Below are positions 1 to 8,011 of a stretch of DNA of 64,000 bases, one piece after another. Source of the stretch: Planctomycetaceae bacterium (lineage in GTDB: Bacteria; Planctomycetota; Planctomycetia; Planctomycetales; Planctomycetaceae); contig PBOJ01000014.1 in assembly GCA_002724315.1 (NCBI GenBank), positions 1-64,000 of the forward strand, written 5' to 3'. Both the position numbers and the translations under genes were made by a program. A model generated the notes under the pieces. It saw only the letters and a program-made list of their open reading frames with translations. It did no database searches and was not told the origin of the DNA. Every line of letters begins with the position of its first letter. Positions within the stretch are counted from its first letter, which is position 1.

Positions 1-220
1 CCGGATGTGTGGCCTGTGACGGCGGTGCGGGTTGTTCACCGGGGTGGGCCCGGCTTGTTGCCAGAGCCACCCGGGCTGGCTAACTTGAGTGGATCGCCGA
101 TGGGTGAAGGGAATCTTTGAGATTCGTTGCCTCCACGTCGGCCTGGGAGGACTGCAAGGGACCTGCTGCCGATCGTTCTCGATCACCACGCCCGAACCGA
201 ACTGTTCCGGACCCGTCACG
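1..220. other. Left-edge stretch with no recognisable gene
   Basis: I see no family resemblance in any frame here. Plus-strand frames 1 and 3 stay open from the window edge to stops near 120 and 83, so the tail of an upstream gene is possible but cannot be identified. The rest is probably the upstream region of the CstA-type gene, without a clear sigma-70 promoter. Confidence 0.4.
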
Positions 221-2095
221 ATGCTGACGCTGTTGATTGCCGTCGGGGCCTTCGTCGGCTACCTGGTGGCCTACCACACCTATGGCCGCTGGTTGTCCGG
301 CAAGATCTTCAATCTCGACTCCGAGGCGGTGGTTCCCAGCCGCGAACTGGAGGACGGTGTCGATTTCGTCCCCACAAAGAAGGAAGTGATTTTCGGGCAC
401 CATTTCACCAGCATCGCCGGGACCGGACCGATCGTGGGACCGGCAATCGCGGTTTTCTGGGGCTGGTTGCCGGCACTGTTGTGGGTGCTGCTGGGTTCGA
501 TTTTCATCGGTGCCGTTCACGATTTCGGGGCCCTGGTCGTCAGCCTGAGAAACCGGGGGCAGACCGTCGGCGAGGTTGCCGGCCGGTTGATTTCTCCACG
601 GGCGCGAGTGCTGTTCCTGGTCATTTTGGCGATGGCGCTGACGGTGGTGCTGGCCATCTTCGGCCTGGTGATTGCCAGCATCTTCGCGGATTACCCCGAG
701 AGCGTGCTGCCGGTGTGGATCTCTTTGCCGATCGCCGTGGGCATCGGCATCTGGGTCTACCGTCGCGGCGGCGGCTTGCTGGTTCCCAGCCTGGTGGCGC
801 TTGTGGTGATGTACGTCGCGGTGTGGGTGGGAGCCTATCACCTGCCGCTGGATCTCGAGTCAATGCTGGGGGTGACCCGGTTGGGTCCATTCCCCAACAC
901 GGTGATGATCTGGACGATCGTGCTGTTGATCTACTGCTTCGTGGCCAGTGTGCTTCCGGTGTGGTTGCTGCTACAGCCTCGCGACTACATCAACAGCCAC
1001 CAGCTGGTGCTGGCACTGGGCCTGTTGCTGCTGGGCGTGTTTGTGGCCGGTGCCACCGGCCAGGCCGACCTGGTTGCCAGTGCCCCGGCCATCTCCAAGG
1101 ACATCCCCGTAGATGCGCCTCCGATCTGGCCGTTTTTGTTCATCACGATCGCCTGTGGAGCGGTCAGTGGGTTCCACTGCCTGGTCTCCAGCGGCACCAG
1201 CAGCAAGCAGGTGTCCAACGAGATGGACGCGCAGTATGTCGGCTACGGGGCGATGTTGCTGGAGGGGGGGCTTGCGGTGATCGTGATCCTGGCCTGCTGT
1301 GCCGGGGTGGGGATGGGCAAGTTCGATCGGTCCGGGTCGGGAGCCGCCTACACCTACTCACCGGTGATGGTTCAGGCCGGTGAGTCCGAGACACAGTTGG
1401 CCGGCAAGTCGGCCTGGCGAACACGTTACGACCCGGCCAAGGGCTGGGGAGCCTTCAAGCTGGGGGCCAAGGTTGGTGCGTTCATCGAGGGCGGCGGCAA
1501 CTTCCTGGCCGCGCTGGGGATGCCCCTGAAACTGGGTATCGCGGTGATCGCGGTGTTGGTGGCCAGCTTTGCGGCCACGACGCTTGACACGGCCACGCGG
1601 CTGCAGAGATACGTGCTGCAGGAGCTGGCCGGGACGTTTCGCATCACCCCGTTGACCAACAAGTACGCCGCGACCGGCCTGGCAGTCGGCCTGGGTGGCC
1701 TGGTCGCGATGATCCCCTCGGGAAACCTCGGCCCGGGTTCCGGCGGTCTCATTCTCTGGCCACTCTTCGGGGCCACCAATCAACTGTTGGCCGGCCTGGC
1801 TTTCATGGTCACCGCCTTCTACCTGTGGCGTCGCAACAAGCCGGTCATTTTCGTGGTGGTTCCGATGATCGTGATGCTGATCATGCCCGCCTGGGCGATG
1901 CTGTGGAACATGTTCCACTCCGGGGGCTGGTGGGACAAATCCGACCACCTGCTGATGAGCTTCGGGGTCGCCACCCTGGTGGTGCAGGCCTGGATGATCG
2001 TCGAAGGTCTTTTGTTGTGGCCGCGTGTCCGGGGGATCCGCGAGGAGGCGTTGCCTTCCCTGGAAGCTGTCCAACCGGCCGCCGGTGGCCACTAG
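221..2095 (+). CDS. cstA: CstA/BtsT-family carbon-starvation (pyruvate-type) transporter
   Basis: This polytopic inner-membrane protein of 624 residues belongs to the CstA family, whose studied members are H+-coupled pyruvate (BtsT, CstA) or peptide transporters. It is hydrophobic throughout, and near the N-terminus it carries the family hallmark FGHHFTSIAGTGPIVGPAIA. A second conserved stretch, SGTSSKQ, follows about two fifths of the way along. The length is somewhat below the roughly 700 residues of E. coli CstA. The frame is open upstream to 89, but the leading 44 residues are polar and unlike the family, so I place the start at ATG 221, where the first membrane helix begins at once. A ThuA-domain gene follows after 43 bases and is probably cotranscribed. 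The substrate cannot be read from the sequence. Confidence 0.93.
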   Translation: MLTLLIAVGAFVGYLVAYHTYGRWLSGKIFNLDSEAVVPSRELEDGVDFVPTKKEVIFGHHFTSIAGTGPIVGPAIAVFWGWLPALLWVLLGSIFIGAVHDFGALVVSLRNRGQTVGEVAGRLISPRARVLFLVILAMALTVVLAIFGLVIASIFADYPESVLPVWISLPIAVGIGIWVYRRGGGLLVPSLVALVVMYVAVWVGAYHLPLDLESMLGVTRLGPFPNTVMIWTIVLLIYCFVASVLPVWLLLQPRDYINSHQLVLALGLLLLGVFVAGATGQADLVASAPAISKDIPVDAPPIWPFLFITIACGAVSGFHCLVSSGTSSKQVSNEMDAQYVGYGAMLLEGGLAVIVILACCAGVGMGKFDRSGSGAAYTYSPVMVQAGESETQLAGKSAWRTRYDPAKGWGAFKLGAKVGAFIEGGGNFLAALGMPLKLGIAVIAVLVASFAATTLDTATRLQRYVLQELAGTFRITPLTNKYAATGLAVGLGGLVAMIPSGNLGPGSGGLILWPLFGATNQLLAGLAFMVTAFYLWRRNKPVIFVVVPMIVMLIMPAWAMLWNMFHSGGWWDKSDHLLMSFGVATLVVQAWMIVEGLLLWPRVRGIREEALPSLEAVQPAAGGH

Positions 2096-2138
2096 AAATC
2101 CCTGAGAATCGAACATTCGCACTCCAAGGAGAGTCACC

Positions 2139-3032
2139 ATGATACGCCGAGTTTCGTTGCTGCTGACCACCTTTGCGGTGGTCCTGGTGCTGCTGGCTTC
2201 CGACTCGTCGGCTGCCGAGAAGCTGAAGTTGTTGATCGTCGACGGGCAGAACAACCACAACTGGAAGGCGACCACGCCGGTGCTGAAGGCCTTCCTGGAA
2301 AAGTCGGGACGGTTCACCGTCACGGTGGCCACCTCACCGGCACGGAACGGCAAAGAGGCCGACTGGGCCAAGTTCCGACCGGACTTTGCGGCCAATGATG
2401 TGGTGCTGTCCAACTACAACGGTCAACTGTGGCCCAAGCCCGTCCAGGCGTCGCTGGAGAAGTACGTCACCGGCGGTGGCGGGCTGGTGATCGTCCACGC
2501 GGCCAACAACGCGTTTCCGCAGTGGGGCGAATGGAACAAGATGATCGGCCTGGGCTGGCGGGGGGCCGGTTACGGTGAACGGGTGACTTTGGACAAGGCC
2601 GGCAAGACGGTCCGCACGGCCAAGGGCAAAGGGCCGGGTGCCGGTCACGGCCCGCAGCACCCCTTCTCGGTTGTCGTCCGTGACCGCCGCCACCCGGTGA
2701 TGGCGGGGATCCCGGCCGAGTGGATGCATTTCCGCGACGAGTTGTACCACGGGCAGCGTGGTCCGGCGCTGAACATGCACATCCTGGCCACGGCGTTTTC
2801 GGCCAAGGCCAAACGGGGGACGGGTGTCCACGAGCCGATGGTCTGGTGGATCCCCTACGGGAAGGGCAAAGTCTTCACCACCGTGATGGGACACGCCGAC
2901 TACTCGATGAAATGTGTCGGCTTCCAGACGATCGTCTCGCGTGGAGCCGAATGGTCGGCCACCGGCAAGGTCACTCTGGCGGTGCCGAAGACGTTCCCGT
3001 CGGCCGAAGAGACGAGCGTCGCGGGTGAGTGA
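2139..3032 (+). CDS. Secreted ThuA-domain protein
   Basis: This 297-residue protein has a Sec signal peptide: MIRR, a hydrophobic core, then a likely cleavage after SSAA at about residue 26. A single ThuA (trehalose-utilisation-like, class I amidotransferase fold) domain follows. Family features are DGQNNHNW at the start of the domain, VIVHAANNAFPQW in the middle, and the HPVMAGIP ... HFRDELYH segment. ThuA-domain proteins are abundant in planctomycetes and are usually tied to carbohydrate breakdown, but the reaction is not settled. The start is well supported by AAGGAGAG eight bases or so before ATG. It follows the CstA-type transporter closely, which fits a carbon-use role, though that is inference. 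Confidence 0.85.
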   Translation: MIRRVSLLLTTFAVVLVLLASDSSAAEKLKLLIVDGQNNHNWKATTPVLKAFLEKSGRFTVTVATSPARNGKEADWAKFRPDFAANDVVLSNYNGQLWPKPVQASLEKYVTGGGGLVIVHAANNAFPQWGEWNKMIGLGWRGAGYGERVTLDKAGKTVRTAKGKGPGAGHGPQHPFSVVVRDRRHPVMAGIPAEWMHFRDELYHGQRGPALNMHILATAFSAKAKRGTGVHEPMVWWIPYGKGKVFTTVMGHADYSMKCVGFQTIVSRGAEWSATGKVTLAVPKTFPSAEETSVAGE

Positions 3033-3051
3033 CGGCGGTCGGCGCGCACAA

Positions 3052-3087
3052 CGACCCGGGGCACGGCACGGGGCCGATCCCGGGTCG
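3052..3087. terminator. Inverted repeat between convergent genes
   Basis: CGACCCGGG (3052-3060) and CCCGGGTCG (3079-3087) form a perfect 9-bp stem with an 18-base loop. It sits between the ends of the ThuA gene and the convergent small lipoprotein gene. No T-run follows, so it could act as a bidirectional transcript end or only as an RNA-stabilising hairpin. Confidence 0.4.
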
Positions 3088-3116
3088 GGTGTTCGCTTCG
3101 GTGTCGGCTGCTCGAC

Positions 3117-3404
3117 CTAGCGGAAGGTCGGCAGGGACTCGACGACCACTGGCGTGGGAGTCGTGATTGGTGTCGGCATCATCATGACCGGCGTGGCAGC
3201 CGGCGTGGCGACCGGGCTGGCGACCGGCACGGCGTCGATCATGTTGTACCCGGTTGATGGCACCGGTGTCGGCATCATCTGCGTCGGTTGGGTCGGGGGG
3301 CATCCCAGCGGGAAGCCCATACCGCCGCCGTAGGGCATGCAATAGCATCCGGTGGTCGTGCCCCAGAGGGCCGCCGCCAACAAGAGACTCGCTGTCCGTT
3401 TCAT
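3117..3404 (-). CDS. Small Pro/Met/Thr-rich secreted protein, possible lipoprotein
   Basis: This protein of about 95 residues starts with a short basic and hydrophobic signal sequence (MKRTASLLLAAALWGTTTGC). It then runs into a low-complexity tail rich in Pro, Thr, Val and Met, with repeated TPV/TPI units. The cysteine after TTTG resembles a lipobox but lacks the usual Leu at -3, so lipid attachment is uncertain. Two ATGs nine bases apart are possible (3413 and 3404). I chose 3404 because GGAAAGG lies nine bases before it, whereas it abuts the first ATG. I do not recognise a family. It converges on the ThuA gene. Confidence 0.6.
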   Translation of the reverse strand: MKRTASLLLAAALWGTTTGCYCMPYGGGMGFPLGCPPTQPTQMMPTPVPSTGYNMIDAVPVASPVATPAATPVMMMPTPITTPTPVVVESLPTFR

Positions 3405-3631
3405 CCTGGGCATCCTTTCCGATCAGGCCGAAGCGATATTTCGATGGGAAGATCCGTGCGCCAAAGGACGGCACCCAAATGGGACACCGCCGACAGGTCG
3501 TGAAAGACTGTGGGAGTTGTGGAGCTTGGGTGAGAGTCGTGAGAGCGGCGGGACGATAGGACCTGCGGGGGTGGGCGTCAATAGGGGTTTTGGCGGGATC
3601 TCCTGCACTCGCTCACTCACGACGACGCTCA

Positions 3632-3637
3632 TATAAT
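3632..3637 (+). promoter_or_regulatory. Perfect -10 box (TATAAT) just before def
   Basis: A consensus TATAAT stands out in otherwise GC-rich sequence. A start site about seven bases downstream would fall near 3644, only a few bases before the deformylase ATG at 3648. No convincing TTGACA lies 16-18 bases upstream. If it is used, the def-fmt transcript would be nearly leaderless. Confidence 0.4.
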
Positions 3638-3647
3638 CGGCCACATC

Positions 3648-4235
3648 ATGCAGATCGTTCATTACCCTCACCCGTCGCTTCGCTGGAAGTCCCGCCCGGT
3701 TTCCCGCGTCAGCGGCGCCCTGCGACGGACCGTGCAGGAGATGTTCGAATTGATGTACGAGGCGAAGGGGATCGGATTGGCGGCCAACCAGGTCGCTTTG
3801 CCGTTTCGCTTTTTCGTCATCAATATCAGCGGTGATCCCGACCTCGCCGACGAGGAACTCGTGTTCCTCAATCCCGAACTTTCGGCGCAGTCGGGTTCGA
3901 CCGAGGGAGAAGAGGGGTGCCTGAGTGTCCCGCAGGTATATGGCCAGGTGAAGCGGTTCGAGAAGATCACCGTCGAGGCGTATGACCTGGACGGGCGAGG
4001 ATTTTCCATGGACCTCGACGAACTGCCGGCGCGGGTTGTGCAGCACGAGACCGATCACCTGGACGGGGTGATGTTCTTCGACCGCATGAGCGAAACCGAT
4101 CGCCAGGGGCTCGAGCCGCAGATCGATGAGTTCGTGACTGTTTTCCGTCACCAGCAGTCGACCGGCGAGAGTCCCTCGGACGAGGAACTGGCCGAGCAGC
4201 TGTCGGCCCTGGAACGCGACGGATTCGGAGGGTGA
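3648..4235 (+). CDS. def: Peptide deformylase
   Basis: This enzyme removes the formyl group from the N-terminal methionine of new proteins in the cytoplasm. All three deformylase motifs are present in the 195 residues: GIGLAANQ (41-48), EEGCLSV (88-94, metal ligand Cys91) and HETDHL (133-138, metal ligands His133 and His137, catalytic Glu134). There is no Shine-Dalgarno sequence before ATG 3648. A perfect TATAAT lies 11 bases upstream of it, so initiation may be leaderless or nearly so. The formyltransferase gene follows with one base between its GTG and the def stop, the classic def-fmt pairing that adds and removes the formyl group. Confidence 0.97.
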   Translation: MQIVHYPHPSLRWKSRPVSRVSGALRRTVQEMFELMYEAKGIGLAANQVALPFRFFVINISGDPDLADEELVFLNPELSAQSGSTEGEEGCLSVPQVYGQVKRFEKITVEAYDLDGRGFSMDLDELPARVVQHETDHLDGVMFFDRMSETDRQGLEPQIDEFVTVFRHQQSTGESPSDEELAEQLSALERDGFGG

Positions 4236-4236
4236 G

Positions 4237-5202
4237 GTGACTCTGAAGCTGCTGCTGATGGGCACCGGCGAATTCGCCGTGCCCGCGTTCGCGGCCCTCG
4301 CCGATGGTCCTCACCAGGTCGTCGGCCTGGTGACTCAGCCCGACCGTGGCGGGCCGGGTCACCACGACCATCGCCATCCGCTGGAGTTGATCAAGTCGGC
4401 GTGCCTCGAGCAGGGCATTCCGGTCCTGCAGCCTCCGAAAGTGAATGCGGCCGACGCCATTGCGGCCATCGCGGACCTGGCTCCGGACCTGGCGGTGGTG
4501 GCCGCCTACGGACAGATCCTTCGTCCCGAGTTGATCGGGGTGCCGCGACTGGGGGCGATCAACCTGCATGCCTCCTTGTTGCCCCGTCACCGGGGGGCGA
4601 CGCCGATCCACCACGCCATCCTGGCCGGTGACACCCAGACCGGGGTCAGCGTGTTCCAGATTGAGCCGGCAGTCGATACCGGACCGTTGCTGGGCGTGGT
4701 CCGCACCGAAATCGGCCCACGCGAAACGACCGGGGGATTGCACGATCGCCTGTCGGAACTGGCCGTCGGACTGGCCAGCCAGGTCGTCGACGGGCTGGAT
4801 GCCGGCACCGTCAATCCCCTGGTCCAGGACGAGGATCGGGCCACGCCCGCACCGAGATTGAAGAAGGCAGATGCGGCGATCGACTGGTCGGCCGATGCCG
4901 TGGCCGTCGATCGTCACGTGCGGGCGATGCAGCCCTGGCCCAACCCGTTCACGTTTCTTCACGGTGGTGGCTCGGAGCCCCGCCGGTTGATTGTCCAGTC
5001 GGTCGAAACCGGACCGGATCTCGAGGGGGTGGAATCCGGAGAAGTGGTGGCTGGCAGCGGGGTCGAGGGGCTTCTGGTCGGATGCGGTGATGGGACGGTG
5101 CGGGTGCTCGAACTGCAACCCGAGGGGCGTCGAGTGATGGATGCCGACGAGTTCCTCCGCGGGATCGGACGGCTCGAGGGATTGAGGCTGGGACCGGTTT
5201 GA
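4237..5202 (+). CDS. fmt: Methionyl-tRNA formyltransferase
   Basis: This enzyme transfers a formyl group from 10-formyl-tetrahydrofolate to initiator Met-tRNA. At 321 residues it has the normal family length. The N-terminal formyltransferase domain shows MGTGEFAVPAFAAL at residues 8-21 and the catalytic triad Asn109, His111 and Asp147, within NLHASLLPRHRG and AVDTGPL. The rest is the OB-like C-terminal domain that grips tRNA. The start codon is GTG 4237, immediately after the def stop, so translation is probably coupled. Confidence 0.97.
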   Translation: MTLKLLLMGTGEFAVPAFAALADGPHQVVGLVTQPDRGGPGHHDHRHPLELIKSACLEQGIPVLQPPKVNAADAIAAIADLAPDLAVVAAYGQILRPELIGVPRLGAINLHASLLPRHRGATPIHHAILAGDTQTGVSVFQIEPAVDTGPLLGVVRTEIGPRETTGGLHDRLSELAVGLASQVVDGLDAGTVNPLVQDEDRATPAPRLKKADAAIDWSADAVAVDRHVRAMQPWPNPFTFLHGGGSEPRRLIVQSVETGPDLEGVESGEVVAGSGVEGLLVGCGDGTVRVLELQPEGRRVMDADEFLRGIGRLEGLRLGPV

Positions 5203-5307
5203 ACCCGTATTGCCCGGTTGTCGGCTTTCTGGGACCATCCGCGATCCGCTGCCGGCCCGAGCGAGTCGGCATTCCCTGGCCCCCGACGCCGTTGCCCTCC
5301 ACCAGTC

Positions 5308-5694
5308 ATGCGCCGACTCACAACGCTTCTGTTTGGTATGGCCGTGGGGGGAGGACTTGTCTTCTCGGCCCACCACTATCACTTGGTCCGCACCGGCGAA
5401 CAGTTCCTGCTGATCCCCAAGATCGAGGTCTCTCTGGTCGACCCCTACGTCGATGTTCGTGACTGGGGTCTCGATGACTGGGAGAAGCATCCGCAACTGC
5501 TGGCGGCGATGAAGGATCACGGTCATGCCGACCTGTTGCCGGAGACGCGTTCGGGAACTCGCCGAGGTGACTCACCGGGTTCCTCTTCCGACGATTCCGG
5601 TGACCACCTGGGGACGATTCCGGTACGGCTGGTTCCGCGTGGACTGATTCCTCGAAGCGGGGCCAGGGACGACGAAACGGCGAGGCGAGAGTGA
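5308..5694 (+). CDS. Small single-pass membrane protein of unknown function
   Basis: This 128-residue protein has one N-terminal hydrophobic segment (about residues 5-20). A soluble part follows with the stretch DPYVDVRDWGLDDW and a polar, Ser/Asp/Arg-rich tail. The frame is open back to 5218, but the extra residues are Pro/Arg-rich and lack membrane character, so I start at ATG 5308. It lies 105 bases after fmt on the same strand. I recognise no domain, and it looks like a lineage-restricted hypothetical protein anchored in the membrane. Confidence 0.6.
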   Translation: MRRLTTLLFGMAVGGGLVFSAHHYHLVRTGEQFLLIPKIEVSLVDPYVDVRDWGLDDWEKHPQLLAAMKDHGHADLLPETRSGTRRGDSPGSSSDDSGDHLGTIPVRLVPRGLIPRSGARDDETARRE

Positions 5695-5752
5695 CCGTCG
5701 GGCAACCCGCAATTTCTCCTGCACTCCAGATCACCCAACCTCCACGAGGCCC

Positions 5753-8011
5753 TTGATCATCGGACCGGCTTCCACCAGTGGCCTGCAGCGATCAGGCGGT
5801 GTCTCTTTTGCGTGGGATGTTGATCCGTCCCTGGCCGAAGTCCTGTTCGGGCCCGGCCCGCGGGATCCCGATGCCTTGCCGTTGGAGCAATGGCAGAAGG
5901 AGGGCGTGCTGGAATTGGTCAAGACCGGGCGTCACCGCACGGTCTATCGTCTCGAGTTGCCTGACGACCCGTCCGGGGCCTCGCTCTACATCAAGCGTTA
6001 CCGTGCGGCCGACTGGAAGGCGCGGTGGCGGCGTCTGGCACGGGGGGCCACGTCACGGCGTGAGTATCGTGGGATGGTGGCGGTGGCCGACCTGGGTGTT
6101 CCAACTGCCCAGGTGGTCGCGATCGGCGGACCCCTGTGGCCGGGGCACGACCGTGACAGTTGGCTGGTGACCGTCGGTGTTCCCGAATCGCGACCGCTGG
6201 ACGAGTTGCTGTCCGACAACGATCCCGCCATCGGACCGGCTCTCAGGCGGGAAGTGGTGAGCCAGGTCGCCGAGATCCTCGCACGACTCCACGACGGCGG
6301 AATCTGGCACGGCGATCTGCACGCCGGCAACTTCCTGGTGCAGTCCTGGGACGGAGAGCGACCGCGGGTGGTGTTGATCGACTTGCACCCTCTCTCGAGG
6401 TACCGCCCGACCACCGCGCGGCGGCTGAAGGGGCTGGCTCGTCTGGCATCCGCGTTCGGATCGAGTGTCACGCCGTCAGAACGATGGGTGTTCCTGCAGA
6501 AGTACATGGAGGCGTCTGCGGCTGTCGCCTTCGACGAGGTGACACGGCGTGAATGGGCCGCGACTTGGCGTCCAATGTTCTGTCGTCGTCGCGAACGGAT
6601 GTGGCGGCGGATGGACCGGCACTGGGCGCGTGGCAACCGGCGACTGTTGATTGCCGATTCTGCCGAGGCCACCTGTCGGGGACTGGTTTTTCTCGGCCAG
6701 CGTCAGCTCGAACATCTCCGAGATCGGCTTGCAGCGGTGCCACCACCTGATGGAACCGGCGTGCCTCTGGCCACCGGTCGTGGTGCGGTGATGACCAGCA
6801 TGCTCCGATTCGACCGGGCGGCCAATGGTGGCTCGGCTCGGGATGCGTGGGAACTGGGCCACGCGCTGTGGCGGCGCGGGTTGCCAGTGGCTCGTCCGTG
6901 GTTGTACGTCGAGACGCCACGTCATGGTGTGCTGGTGGTACCGGTGCCCGATCAGGCGGTACCGTTGGCCGAGTGGCCCGATCACGAATCGGTTGAACGT
7001 GAGCTCGGAATTCTGAGGGATCGCATTGTCCGCTCCGGCGTGTCGATAGATGATCTCGGATCTGACCAGGTGCTCGTCGATCCCGAAAATCCTGATCGGC
7101 CGCTGCTGCTGTTGCCGACCTGGACGGGGAAGCCCGTCCGAACCGCGTCGCCGAAGGTGGGGCCACGTGCTGCGATGTGGCTGGCGGCGGTGTCGCTGGC
7201 CGTTGCCGGGTGCCTCTCCAACACCCGCAACGTTGCTGAACCGCCGGTCAGGCATTCGGTCCAGGCCGAGCGGTTCACCCTGCTCAGTGATGTGCCGCTG
7301 AAGAAGGACCACTGGCTGATCGACGATCTTGAACGGCTGGAACGTCACATTGTCTCGGGACTGTCATTGCCCGAGCCGTCTCGGGAGGTGGTCGTGCACG
7401 TGTTCGCCAGCCGCCGCGAATACGAGTCCTTCCTGGCATCGTCGTATCCGCAGTTGCCCAGCCGGCGAGCGTATTTTGTGGGCACCCCCCGGAGACTGGC
7501 CGTCTACACATTCTGGGGTGACCGGATCCAGGAAGATCTCCGCCACGAGTTCACTCACGGGATTCTCCATTCGTCGTTGAAGCGAGTCCCGCTGTGGCTG
7601 GACGAGGGGTTGGCCGAGTATTTCGAGGTGGTGGGTCCCAAGCCCGGAGGGGTCAATACCGAGTACTCCGACCGGTTGGCCGCGGCGGTTGCCAACGGCT
7701 GGCAACCGGACCTGGAACGGTTGGAACAACTCGAGCACGTTGCCGACATGCAACGGGTCGACTACGAACAGGCCTGGGCCTGGGTGCATTTTCTCTTGCA
7801 CGGCCATCCCCGGGGTCCAGAGGTGTTGCGGCGGTACCTGGGAAACCTGGCCGAGCGGCCGTACGCCGGGCTGCTTGGTCCGCGCATCGAAGAATCGATC
7901 CCCGATGCGGACAGGCTGCTGCTGGCTTACGTCCGAAAACTGCCGACCCTGGGCCACCCGATGGTGGTCACTCCGGCTGTCGGTTCTTCGGCTGCCGTTT
8001 CCGCTCCCTGA
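5753..8011 (+). CDS. Fusion: WaaP/Kdo-type lipopolysaccharide kinase plus DUF1570-like lipoprotein metallopeptidase domain
   Basis: This is one uninterrupted 752-codon frame. Residues about 55-300 look like a WaaP/Kdo-kinase-family fold: Lys81 in LYIKRY, Glu104, catalytic loop HGDLHAGN (Asp188, Asn193) and metal-binding Asp210 in VLIDLH. A second kinase-like region of lower conservation follows. At 475-487 comes MWLAAVSLAVAGC, which is a perfect signal sequence with lipobox ending at Cys487. After it is a domain with HEFTH (598-602) and DEGLAEYF (Glu618), the zinc signature of gluzincin-like DUF1570 proteins. Two proteins could be made, because an in-frame ATG lies at 7175 with GAAGGTGG about 14 bases upstream. 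The TTG start at 5753 with GAGG before it is tentative. The gene overlaps the convergent HtrA gene by 44 bases. Confidence 0.75.
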   Translation: MIIGPASTSGLQRSGGVSFAWDVDPSLAEVLFGPGPRDPDALPLEQWQKEGVLELVKTGRHRTVYRLELPDDPSGASLYIKRYRAADWKARWRRLARGATSRREYRGMVAVADLGVPTAQVVAIGGPLWPGHDRDSWLVTVGVPESRPLDELLSDNDPAIGPALRREVVSQVAEILARLHDGGIWHGDLHAGNFLVQSWDGERPRVVLIDLHPLSRYRPTTARRLKGLARLASAFGSSVTPSERWVFLQKYMEASAAVAFDEVTRREWAATWRPMFCRRRERMWRRMDRHWARGNRRLLIADSAEATCRGLVFLGQRQLEHLRDRLAAVPPPDGTGVPLATGRGAVMTSMLRFDRAANGGSARDAWELGHALWRRGLPVARPWLYVETPRHGVLVVPVPDQAVPLAEWPDHESVERELGILRDRIVRSGVSIDDLGSDQVLVDPENPDRPLLLLPTWTGKPVRTASPKVGPRAAMWLAAVSLAVAGCLSNTRNVAEPPVRHSVQAERFTLLSDVPLKKDHWLIDDLERLERHIVSGLSLPEPSREVVVHVFASRREYESFLASSYPQLPSRRAYFVGTPRRLAVYTFWGDRIQEDLRHEFTHGILHSSLKRVPLWLDEGLAEYFEVVGPKPGGVNTEYSDRLAAAVANGWQPDLERLEQLEHVADMQRVDYEQAWAWVHFLLHGHPRGPEVLRRYLGNLAERPYAGLLGPRIEESIPDADRLLLAYVRKLPTLGHPMVVTPAVGSSAAVSAP

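Noticed and set aside
1358-2413. Antisense open frame of about 350 codons across the transporter and ThuA genes
   Set aside because: It spans two convincing plus-strand genes and reads as low-complexity Gln/His/Arg sequence.
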